Origin: an uncultured Bacilli bacterium
GTDB lineage: Bacteria; Bacillota_I; Bacilli_A; RF39; UBA660
Direction of reading: 5' to 3'
Length of the DNA stretch: 5,041 nt
NCBI GenBank assembly: GCA_947632685.1
Contig: CANRQD010000086.1
Coordinates: forward strand, 1-5,041
Shown: one piece after another, positions 1 to 4,997 of the stretch
Position numbering within the stretch: position 1 is the stretch's first letter
Layout of the letters: each line of letters opens with the position of its first letter
The notes under the pieces: model-generated
Databases searched by the model: none
Told to the model about the DNA's origin: nothing
What the model saw: the letters and a program-made list of their open reading frames with translations, nothing else
Position numbers and translations under genes: made by a program

Positions 1-35
1 CCCCCAGAGCGTTTTGTCAAATAAAATTTAACGAC

Positions 36-64
36 TATACAAAAATAAAACTTCATGTTATAAT
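36..64 (+). promoter_or_regulatory. Sigma-A promoter of der (extended -10)
   Basis: The -10 box TATAAT (59-64) is perfect and preceded by TG at 56-57, giving the extended -10 form TGTTATAAT. A weaker -35, TATACA (36-41, four of six matches to TTGACA), lies exactly 17 bp upstream. Transcription would start near base 71, leaving a leader of only about 17 nt that consists mostly of the ribosome binding site GGAGGGG (76-82). This is a motif reading only; no start site has been measured. Confidence 0.7.
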
Positions 65-87
65 AGGCCTAGTTTGGAGGGGATATT

Positions 88-1395
88 ATGGCTATACCTG
101 TTGTTGCAATAGTAGGAAGACCTAATGTTGGTAAAAGCTCTTTTTTTAATAAAGTTATTGGCCAAAAACTTGCTATTGTTGAAGATACACCTGGAGTTAC
201 TAGAGATAGATTATATCAAGAAGCAACTTATAATAATAAAAGATTTTATTTAATAGATACTGGTGGTATTGATGTCGAAAAAGAAATTTTTAATGAAGAA
301 ATAAAAATACAAGCAGAAATTGCTATTGAGGAAGCAGACGTTGTAGTATTTATGGTAGATGGTAAAGAAGGTATTACACATAATGATTTAGTCGTCAGAG
401 ATATATTACGAAAAAGCAAAAAACGTATTATTGTTGCAATTAATAAAATTGATGTTAAAACAGCACAGGATAATATCTATGACTTTTACGAATTAGGTTT
501 TGATACATATATTCCTATAAGTAGTATTCACAACATTGGATATACAGAATTAATGGATAACATTACAATGGATTTTAATACTATTGATAAAGAAGACACT
601 GATGAAAGATTAAAATTTTGTATTATTGGTAGACCTAACGTTGGTAAAAGTTCATTAACTAATGCATTGTTAAACGAAGAACGTGTTGTTGTATCAAATA
701 CAGCTGGTACTACTAGAGATTCTATTAATTCTATTTTCAAATATCATGGTGAAGAATACATACTAATTGATACAGCAGGTATGAGAAAAAAAGGCCGTAT
801 TTTTGATAACGTTGAAAAATATAGTTTAATCCGTTCTATGCGTGCTATAGACTCTAGTGATTTATGCTTAGTGGTTATAAATGCAGAAGAAGGTATTACT
901 GAACATGATAAACATATAGCAGGATATGCAATAGAACGCGGCAAAGGTTTAATATTTGTAGTTAATAAATGGGATTTAGTTAAGGATACTACAATAGCAG
1001 AATTTACCAAACTTATGAAAGCAGAATTTCAATTTGCAACATATGCCCCTATAGTATTTTTATCAGCTCTTACCAAAAAACGAATTCATACATTAATGCC
1101 TGAAGTTATTAAAGTTTTAGAAAATATAAAAAGAGAAATTAAAACCAGTATATTAAATGATGTTATTCTAGATGCATATCAATTAAATAAACCTCCTTCA
1201 TATAAAGGTAAACGTTTAAAAATATATTATTCTATGCAAACAGGAGTTAAACCACCTAAATTTACATTAAGAGTTAATAATAAAGGATTAGTTCATTTTT
1301 CATATGAAAGATATTTAGAAAATAAGTTACGTGAAAACTTTGATTTACAAGGAACACCTATAGTGATACAATTTAAGAATAGGAGTGGTGATTAA
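88..1395 (+). CDS. der: Ribosome biogenesis GTPase Der (EngA)
   Basis: This is the tandem-GTPase assembly factor for the 50S ribosomal subunit, an essential cytoplasmic protein in most bacteria. At 435 aa it has the usual family length. GTPase domain 1 shows G1 GRPNVGKS (10-17), the switch threonine T38, G3 DTGG (57-60), G4 NKID (119-122) and a G5-like S-S (145-146). GTPase domain 2 repeats the set: GRPNVGKS (181-188), DTAG (228-231), the family signature NVEKYS (241-246), NKWD (293-296) and S-A-L (325-327). Residues from about 350 to 435 form the KH-like domain with its usual basic stretch (KPPSYKGKRLKIYY). The start is fixed by GGAGG at 76-80, 7 nt before ATG. The stop overlaps the next start codon by one base. 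All GTP-binding motifs are intact, and nothing suggests transfer or damage. Confidence 0.98.
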   Translation: MAIPVVAIVGRPNVGKSSFFNKVIGQKLAIVEDTPGVTRDRLYQEATYNNKRFYLIDTGGIDVEKEIFNEEIKIQAEIAIEEADVVVFMVDGKEGITHNDLVVRDILRKSKKRIIVAINKIDVKTAQDNIYDFYELGFDTYIPISSIHNIGYTELMDNITMDFNTIDKEDTDERLKFCIIGRPNVGKSSLTNALLNEERVVVSNTAGTTRDSINSIFKYHGEEYILIDTAGMRKKGRIFDNVEKYSLIRSMRAIDSSDLCLVVINAEEGITEHDKHIAGYAIERGKGLIFVVNKWDLVKDTTIAEFTKLMKAEFQFATYAPIVFLSALTKKRIHTLMPEVIKVLENIKREIKTSILNDVILDAYQLNKPPSYKGKRLKIYYSMQTGVKPPKFTLRVNNKGLVHFSYERYLENKLRENFDLQGTPIVIQFKNRSGD

Positions 1396-1583
1396 TGTTT
1401 TTTAACCCAAAAGATCCAAAAACTGAACTTGATAGTTTAGATAGGGCTTTAGAAATACTACAAGATCGTTATGACAAAAAAGCTATTACAATTGAACAAT
1501 TTTCTAAAGAATGTCAAGAAATTGCCAAAAAACGTGAAAAATATCAAAAACAATTAGAAAAAAAAGAAAAGAAGATGTACTAA
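1395..1583 (+). CDS. Small charged helical protein, SHOCT-like, translationally coupled to der
   Basis: This 62-aa protein is not confidently recognised. Its ATG shares its A with the last base of der's TAA (TAATG). An AGGAG ribosome site at 1381-1385 inside the der tail lies 9 nt from the ATG, so it is almost certainly translated in step with der. It is predicted to be nearly all helix: residues 11-27 form one amphipathic helix, K-A-I-T (29-32) makes a turn, and 33-60 form a very lysine/glutamate-rich helix that may be a coiled coil. The helix, 'x-x-I-T-x-E-Q-F' turn, helix pattern resembles short SHOCT-type domains (usually 'G-x-I-T-x-E-E-F'), but the match is loose. It has no signal peptide or membrane segment. 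The final Met-Tyr codons and stop lie inside the terminator hairpin. Coding status rests on the ribosome site, the coupling and the coherent helical pattern. Confidence 0.75.
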   Translation: MFFNPKDPKTELDSLDRALEILQDRYDKKAITIEQFSKECQEIAKKREKYQKQLEKKEKKMY

Positions 1584-1598
1584 TGGGTACATTTTTTT
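1572..1598 (+). terminator. Intrinsic terminator of the der operon
   Basis: ATGTAC (1575-1580) pairs with GTACAT (1587-1592) around the 6-nt loop TAATGG. Additional A-U and G-U pairs extend the base of the stem, and a run of seven T (1592-1598) follows. The stop codon TAA of the 62-aa gene (1581-1583) sits in the loop, so coding sequence and terminator overlap. The stem is short and AT-rich, so its efficiency is uncertain. Confidence 0.7.
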
Positions 1599-1626
1599 AA
1601 CATATTTTTCTTCCTTACATATAATT
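1597..1626 (+). promoter_or_regulatory. Promoter of the spoVIF-like gene: sigma-A match overlapping a sigma-K-like motif
   Basis: TTAACA (1597-1602, five of six to TTGACA) and TATAAT (1620-1625, perfect) are separated by exactly 17 bp, a near-ideal sigma-A promoter. The same bases can be read as sigma-K-like: AACA at 1599-1602 (consensus mACm), with the AC 16 nt upstream of CATATAATT (1618-1626), which matches CATAnnnTA except for its final A. The Bacillus subtilis spoVIF gene is expressed late from sigma-K, so the second reading is biologically attractive, but the sigma-A reading is the better match. The -35 abuts the T-run of the preceding terminator. Confidence 0.6.
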
Positions 1627-1642
1627 ATATAGGAGGAGTTTT

Positions 1643-1885
1643 ATGTTTGGAGATAGTTTTTTTAAAAAAGTAGAGAAAAAAACTAATGTAGATAAAAATA
1701 CAATTATGTCTCTTGCAAAAAAGTTACAAGATTCTAATAATATGAAAGATGAAAAAGTACTTAGAGATATGGTTCAAGAAATATCTTCAATTACAGGTAA
1801 AGAAGTTAGTAAGGAAAGAGAAGATAAAATTGTAAATGCTATTATTAAGGATAATGTTCCTAAAGATATAGATAAAATGTTTTAA
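1643..1885 (+). CDS. spoVIF: Stage VI sporulation protein F (SpoVIF/YjcC) family protein
   Basis: This 80-aa cytoplasmic protein looks like SpoVIF (YjcC), a small mother-cell protein that in B. subtilis is needed for normal spore coat assembly and spore resistance late in sporulation. Recognition rests on remembered family pattern: F-F-K-K-V-E-K-K-T near the N-terminus (6-14), a helix containing S-L-A-K-K-L-Q (23-29), K-D-E-K near 35-38, and the region V-S-K-E-x-E-D-K-I-V-x-A-I (55-67). The B. subtilis protein is slightly longer (just under 90 aa). It is predicted to be all-helical, with no signal peptide, membrane segment or cysteine. The ribosome site AGGAGGAG (1631-1638) is strong, with AGGAGG 6 nt before the ATG. 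Placement directly before spoIVA supports a sporulation role. It is flanked by terminators on both sides, so it is probably a single-gene unit. Confidence 0.82.
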   Translation: MFGDSFFKKVEKKTNVDKNTIMSLAKKLQDSNNMKDEKVLRDMVQEISSITGKEVSKEREDKIVNAIIKDNVPKDIDKMF

Positions 1886-1907
1886 GGACTTAAATAGTTC
1901 TTTTTTT
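1884..1907 (+). terminator. Intrinsic terminator after the spoVIF-like gene
   Basis: AAGGACT (1884-1890) pairs with AGTTCTT (1896-1902) around the loop TAAAT, giving a 7-bp stem with one G-U pair, followed by a T-run through 1907. The stem starts at the gene's stop codon. A competing small palindrome, TTTAAG/CTTAAA (1881-1894), overlaps it. Confidence 0.7.
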
Positions 1908-1910
1908 CTT

Positions 1911-1939
1911 GCATATATACCTTTTTTTAGACATAAGCT
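1911..1939 (+). promoter_or_regulatory. Sigma-E-type promoter of spoIVA
   Basis: GCATATA (1911-1917) matches the sigma-E -35 consensus (KMATATT) at six of seven positions. CATAAGCT (1932-1939) matches the conserved CATA and final T of the -10 consensus CATACAnT. The spacer is 14 bp, within the normal sigma-E range. No reasonable sigma-A pair is visible here. In B. subtilis spoIVA is an early mother-cell gene of the sigma-E regulon, so motif and gene agree. The predicted start, around 1945, is only a few bases from the ribosome site. Confidence 0.65.
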
Positions 1940-1948
1940 TAAATGAAT

Positions 1949-1955
1949 AAAGGAG
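1949..1955 (+). promoter_or_regulatory. Ribosome binding site that fixes the spoIVA start at 1963
   Basis: AAAGGAG at 1949-1955 is one base from an in-frame ATG at 1957 and 7 bases from a second in-frame ATG at 1963. Only the second has usable spacing. The second also makes the protein begin M-E-K, as in B. subtilis SpoIVA. Confidence 0.85.
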
Positions 1956-1962
1956 AATGTAT

Positions 1963-3438
1963 ATGGAAAAGCAAGAAATTATTAAAAACATTGCTGCCCG
2001 TAGTGGTGGTGATATATATCTAGGAGTTGTTGGTGCTGTTAGAACAGGTAAATCTACTTTTATTAAAAGAATGGTTGAAACTTTAATTGTTCCAAACATT
2101 GAAGATGAATATGAAAGAAAAAGAGCACTTGATGAAATACCTCAAAGTGCAGCTGGAAAAACTATCATGACAACAGAACCTAAATTTGTACCTAATAATG
2201 CTGCTAAAATAGGTATTGATGATTTTAGTTGTAATATTAGATTAATAGATTGTGTTGGATACGTTATTGATAAAGCCGTAGGTGCTGAAGATGAAAATGG
2301 ACCACGCATGGTTAAAACTCCTTGGTATAATGAAGATATACCTTTTGTAGAAGCTGCTGAAGTTGGTACTGAAAAAGTAATCAAAGAACACTCTACTATT
2401 GGTATAGTAGTAACTACAGATGGTTCTATTGGAGAATTTGATAGAAGTGATTATTTAGAAGCAGAAAACAGAGTCATAAGTGAGTTAAAAAGTATTGGTA
2501 AACCATTTATTGTAATTTTAAATTCTGTACATCCTACTCTACCTGAAACTGAAAGATTGGCTAATTCACTTAAAGATGAATATGATGTCCCAGTTATTCC
2601 TATAAGTGTTGAAGCTATGGGTGAAAAGGATATGTATAATATCTTAAAAGAAGCATTATATGAATTTCCTGTATTAGAAGTTAAAGTTAATATGCCTGAA
2701 TGGATTGCAATATTAAATCATGATCATAAAATAAAAAAAGAATATATTAAGTGTATTAAAGAAAGTGTAGTTGAAGTAGATAAATTAAGAGATATTGATT
2801 CTATTACAAATCATTTCTTAAATAATCCTATGATTGAAAAAAGTTACTTATCCGATGTTGACCCATCAACAGGTATAGTTACTATTAATTTAACTGCTCC
2901 ACCTGATTTATATAATGAAACTCTTACAGAAATAATAGATGTTGATGTTAATAATAAAGCTGACTTACTTGCATTATTTCAAGATTTTAATATTGCAAAA
3001 CGTGAATACGATCAAATAAAATATGCATTAAAAATGGTTAAACAAACAGGTTATGGTGTTGCTGTACCATCACTTGATGATATGAAATTAAATACTCCTG
3101 AAATAGTTAAACAAGGACCTAGATATGGTGTTAAATTAAAAGCAATCGCCCCATCTATTCATATGATTAGAGTTGATGTAGAATCTACTTTTGAACCTAT
3201 CATTGGTAGTGAAGTTCAAAGTAAAGAACTTATTGATTACTTAATGAAAGATTATAAAACAGATCCAAAAAGCATTTGGAGTAGTGAAATATTTGGTAGA
3301 AGTTTAGATAATATTGTACAAGAAGGAATTCAATCTAAAATAAATTTAATGCCTGATAATATTAGATTAAAACTACAACAAACACTAACTAAAGTAGTTA
3401 ATAAAGGTTCAAACAATATGATTGCTATAGTAATATAA
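1963..3438 (+). CDS. spoIVA: Stage IV sporulation protein A, spore coat morphogenetic ATPase
   Basis: SpoIVA is the ATP-hydrolysing protein that polymerises on the mother-cell face of the forespore membrane, forms the coat basement layer and is needed for cortex formation. In B. subtilis the small protein SpoVM anchors it. From the chosen ATG it is 491 aa, against 492 in B. subtilis, and similarity runs end to end. The P-loop is GAVRTGKST (24-32; catalytic Lys30), the invariant threonines of I-M-T-T-E-P are 70-71, Walker B is R-L-I-D-C-V-G-Y (93-100; Asp96), and the family block E-D-E-N-G-P-R-M is 109-116. The middle domain (about 240-390) includes K-M-V-K-Q-T-G-Y-G (357-365), and the C-terminal domain includes A-P-S-I-H-M-I (396-402) and I-F-G-R-S-L (443-448). 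An upstream in-frame ATG at 1957 would add Met-Tyr but is too close to the ribosome site. The tail has Asn-Asn (484-485) where B. subtilis has Gly-Gly. It appears fully intact. Confidence 0.98.
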   Translation: MEKQEIIKNIAARSGGDIYLGVVGAVRTGKSTFIKRMVETLIVPNIEDEYERKRALDEIPQSAAGKTIMTTEPKFVPNNAAKIGIDDFSCNIRLIDCVGYVIDKAVGAEDENGPRMVKTPWYNEDIPFVEAAEVGTEKVIKEHSTIGIVVTTDGSIGEFDRSDYLEAENRVISELKSIGKPFIVILNSVHPTLPETERLANSLKDEYDVPVIPISVEAMGEKDMYNILKEALYEFPVLEVKVNMPEWIAILNHDHKIKKEYIKCIKESVVEVDKLRDIDSITNHFLNNPMIEKSYLSDVDPSTGIVTINLTAPPDLYNETLTEIIDVDVNNKADLLALFQDFNIAKREYDQIKYALKMVKQTGYGVAVPSLDDMKLNTPEIVKQGPRYGVKLKAIAPSIHMIRVDVESTFEPIIGSEVQSKELIDYLMKDYKTDPKSIWSSEIFGRSLDNIVQEGIQSKINLMPDNIRLKLQQTLTKVVNKGSNNMIAIVI

Positions 3439-3456
3439 GAGGATACCCTCTTTTTT
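3437..3456 (+). terminator. Intrinsic terminator of spoIVA in the convergent junction
   Basis: AAGAGG (3437-3442) pairs with CCTCTT (3447-3452) around the loop ATAC, followed by T through 3456. It begins within the spoIVA stop codon, and its T-run holds the stop codon of the convergent minus-strand gene (TAA, 3457-3455). Read on the minus strand, the same hairpin is followed only by a broken T-rich run (TTATATTACT), so it is at best a weak terminator in that direction. Confidence 0.78.
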
Positions 3457-3913
3457 ATTTTATAATTATTGAATTATTTAACATTTCTTTAACCTCATTA
3501 CCATAAATAACATTTATCATATCAGTTATAGTATCTATATTCTCTATATCATCACTATCTATATAAAATTTATTATCATAATATCTTATTTTTGAATTAG
3601 GAAATAACTCATAATATTCTGTTTCTAAAAAAAATTTTTCATTTGGGTATATAACTATTCTAAAATCTGTAGTATTAGAAAATTCATTATCATCAATTTT
3701 AATAATATTTAAAAACACTCCTAATTTTTGATTAGGATATACTTTTATTTTATAAAAACCAGATAAATATATACTATATCGTACCTCTATTTTCTTAATT
3801 AAATCCTTAATTATTTCTACTAATTCTAATTTATTATTTAGATCAATTTGTTTAAAATAGAAAGTATTAAAATATGCATTTATTAATTCATCATTAATCT
3901 TTTCGACCTTCAC
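3455..3913 (-). CDS. Uncharacterised 152-aa protein, possible late mother-cell sporulation gene
   Basis: I do not recognise this protein. It is soluble-looking (no signal peptide or membrane segment) and rich in Ile, Asn, Lys, Asp and Tyr, with no Cys or Trp. The layout suggests an N-terminal helix (about 28-42), several beta strands (about 43-118), then a short helix near the C-terminus (127-145). A short motif recurs: V-Y-P-N-Q-K at 58-63 and I-Y-P-N-E-K at 88-93, exactly 30 residues apart, probably equivalent beta hairpins. The start is GTG at 3913-3911. AGGTGAT, matching the 3' half of the full anti-Shine-Dalgarno complement, places AGG 7 nt upstream, and the overlapping ATG leads straight into a TGA. 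It converges on spoIVA with about 16 bp between the genes. A sigma-K-like promoter and a long inverted repeat lie directly upstream. Coding is well supported by length and ribosome site; the sporulation role is inference. Confidence 0.8.
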   Translation of the reverse strand: MKVEKINDELINAYFNTFYFKQIDLNNKLELVEIIKDLIKKIEVRYSIYLSGFYKIKVYPNQKLGVFLNIIKIDDNEFSNTTDFRIVIYPNEKFFLETEYYELFPNSKIRYYDNKFYIDSDDIENIDTITDMINVIYGNEVKEMLNNSIIIK

Positions 3914-3917
3914 ATTA

Positions 3918-3923
3918 TCACCT
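3918..3923 (-). promoter_or_regulatory. Ribosome binding site supporting the GTG start at 3913
   Basis: On the minus strand AGGTGA (3923-3918) precedes GTG at 3913 with TAAT between. The AGG core is 7 nt from the start codon, normal spacing. No ATG in this frame gives a comparable protein. Confidence 0.65.
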
Positions 3924-3974
3924 ATAATATAGTATGAAAAAAATATAAGTTGGTTCTTTTCATACTGTATTATA
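3923..3974. repeat. 18-bp near-perfect inverted repeat between the two minus-strand genes
   Basis: The left arm TATAATATAGTATGAAAA (3923-3940) and right arm TTTTCATACTGTATTATA (3957-3974) are reverse complements except at one position, which would be a G-U pair in plus-strand RNA and an A/C mismatch in minus-strand RNA. The 16-nt centre is unpaired. It fills most of the 73-bp intergenic space, ends next to the ribosome site of the 152-aa gene, and includes its likely -10 box. It could be an operator-like dyad, an mRNA hairpin limiting translation, or a weak barrier between transcripts. It does not look like a classical terminator, since no T-run follows the second arm in either direction. Confidence 0.8.
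3928..3955 (-). promoter_or_regulatory. Sigma-K-like promoter of the 152-aa gene
   Basis: On the minus strand AACC (3955-3952) matches the sigma-K -35 consensus mACm, and CATACTATA (3936-3928) matches CATAnnnTA at every defined position. Sixteen nt separate the AC from the CATA. A sigma-A reading (TATATT at 3931-3926) has no acceptable -35. In DNA this AT-rich, short degenerate motifs arise by chance, so this is a candidate. The -10 element lies in one arm of the inverted repeat at 3923-3974. Confidence 0.45.
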
Positions 3975-3986
3975 ATATTATAATTT

Positions 3987-4997
3987 CTATTTATTTATCT
4001 CTACTACTGCTCTTACTCCACGATTATTAGTCAATGTATCTTGTAATGTCAATATACCTTGATTTGAAATAAACCATTGCTCAGAAGAATTAATAGCCAC
4101 GGACATAGTCCAATATGATTCATCAAAATCATCTCCATTATAGCTTCCCCCATAATCTATTGAATTTTTTAAATAATTATGCATAAAATCTGGACAAGAA
4201 CCACAATTATATTTATTAAAACTATTTTCTAATAATCTATCATCCAATGCAGCATTTTTCCATACCAAACAACCAGTATTTCCTGCTTCTTGGGCTGTTA
4301 TCATTCTAGCCTTTACTTTTTTTCTATCTAAAATATATATATTTTTTTCACCCCTTATTTTATAATCTCCTTCATAGTTATATGCACATCCTGAATAGCC
4401 TAAACTTTTTGTATCATCACCTATTGAGTAATTTAATTCATTTACATTATTCCAATTTTTTGTTTGTTCTTCTAATTCAGTTAAAGCAGTAATTGGACCT
4501 TTTGAGATATCATTATCATTCCATACTATATTATGTATAATATTTTTTTGGCTTTGTAATGTTAATTTTTCTCCATCATCATGCACTACATGAAATCTTA
4601 CTTTTTCTTCATTATTTACCATATATTCTATTATTGTTCCTACTGGACATACCCCTTTTGCTTTATTCTCATAACAACTAGTTGCAAAACATGTATCTTC
4701 TTCTCCATTAATACAATAAGTTGGAGATTTACTATTTTCATCATATTTATATGCTTTTACTATATTACGATTTAGATTATCATTTGGTATATATTCTTTA
4801 TATGAATTTATTTTTTGATATAAATCATCTATCGCTCCTTGAACATTATTTGATGTTCCATGACTTGTTCCAGTATTATATGATACCTCATCACTTGATA
4901 ATACTGTTTGTGATGCATATACTACTGTTGCTGATATTAATATTCCTATTACTAATCCTAATATTATTTTATAATGCTTTTTTATTATTTTTTTCAT
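3987..4997 (-). CDS. Membrane-anchored cysteine-rich surface protein with a C-type-lectin/FGE-like C-terminus
   Basis: This 336-aa protein begins with a basic stretch (M-K-K-I-I-K-K-H) and one hydrophobic segment (about 11-28), then A-S-Q: an uncleaved anchor or signal peptide that places the rest outside. Residues 33-62 carry the motif S-S-D-E-V-S-Y-N-T with N-V-Q-G-A-I-D-D-L-Y (51-60), a strand-then-helix module resembling stalk motifs in phage tail fibres and some Bacillota surface proteins. Eight cysteines follow (95, 103, 108, 117, 204, 243, 265, 268), including a C-G-S-C pair. The end has R-M-I-T-A-Q-E-A (231-238), S-Y-W-T-M-S (294-299), Q-W-F-I (307-310), G-I-L and terminal G-V-R-A-V-V-E-I (327-334), the layout of C-type-lectin/formylglycine-enzyme-like surface domains ending G-V-R-P-V. 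The start ATG has GGGAG (5010-5006) 8 nt upstream. Ligand and role are unknown; adhesion or host-surface binding is plausible but unproven. Confidence 0.85.
   Translation of the reverse strand: MKKIIKKHYKIILGLVIGILISATVVYASQTVLSSDEVSYNTGTSHGTSNNVQGAIDDLYQKINSYKEYIPNDNLNRNIVKAYKYDENSKSPTYCINGEEDTCFATSCYENKAKGVCPVGTIIEYMVNNEEKVRFHVVHDDGEKLTLQSQKNIIHNIVWNDNDISKGPITALTELEEQTKNWNNVNELNYSIGDDTKSLGYSGCAYNYEGDYKIRGEKNIYILDRKKVKARMITAQEAGNTGCLVWKNAALDDRLLENSFNKYNCGSCPDFMHNYLKNSIDYGGSYNGDDFDESYWTMSVAINSSEQWFISNQGILTLQDTLTNNRGVRAVVEINK

Noticed and set aside
1..24. Frame 1 at the left edge reads P-P-E-R-F-V-K then TAA and might be the tail of an upstream gene.
   Set aside because: Seven codons cannot be assigned to a family, and the other frames are also open for short distances. 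There is not enough sequence to call a gene.
528..1010. Two minus-strand open frames (740-528 and 1010-744) inside der.
   Set aside because: They lie opposite strongly conserved GTPase-coding sequence, lack convincing ribosome sites and resemble nothing. They are antisense shadows.
1890..2384. Minus-strand open frames (2099-1890 and 2384-2142) over the start of spoIVA.
   Set aside because: They mirror the conserved P-loop region of spoIVA and cover its promoter and terminator. No independent coding evidence.
3931..3966. The inner inverted repeat as an intrinsic terminator of the surface protein gene.
   Set aside because: The T-run on the minus strand lies in the loop and at the start of the second arm rather than after it, so the classical hairpin-then-T layout is absent.
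3967..3984. TATAAT boxes at 3971-3976 and 3979-3984 on the plus strand suggested a promoter.
   Set aside because: No plus-strand gene follows and no -35 at suitable spacing stands out. In DNA this AT-rich such boxes occur by chance.
4000..4130. The C-terminal end of the surface protein as a variable repeat of a diversity-generating retroelement.
   Set aside because: No reverse transcriptase, template repeat or accessory gene is visible, and the codons show no obvious adenine-targeted pattern. Only the fold resemblance remains.
4581..4775. Plus-strand 64-codon open frame rich in Phe, Ile, Tyr and Cys, resembling a membrane peptide.
   Set aside because: It is the antisense of the surface protein gene. 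Its apparent hydrophobicity follows from AT-rich complement sequence, and it has no ribosome site of note.
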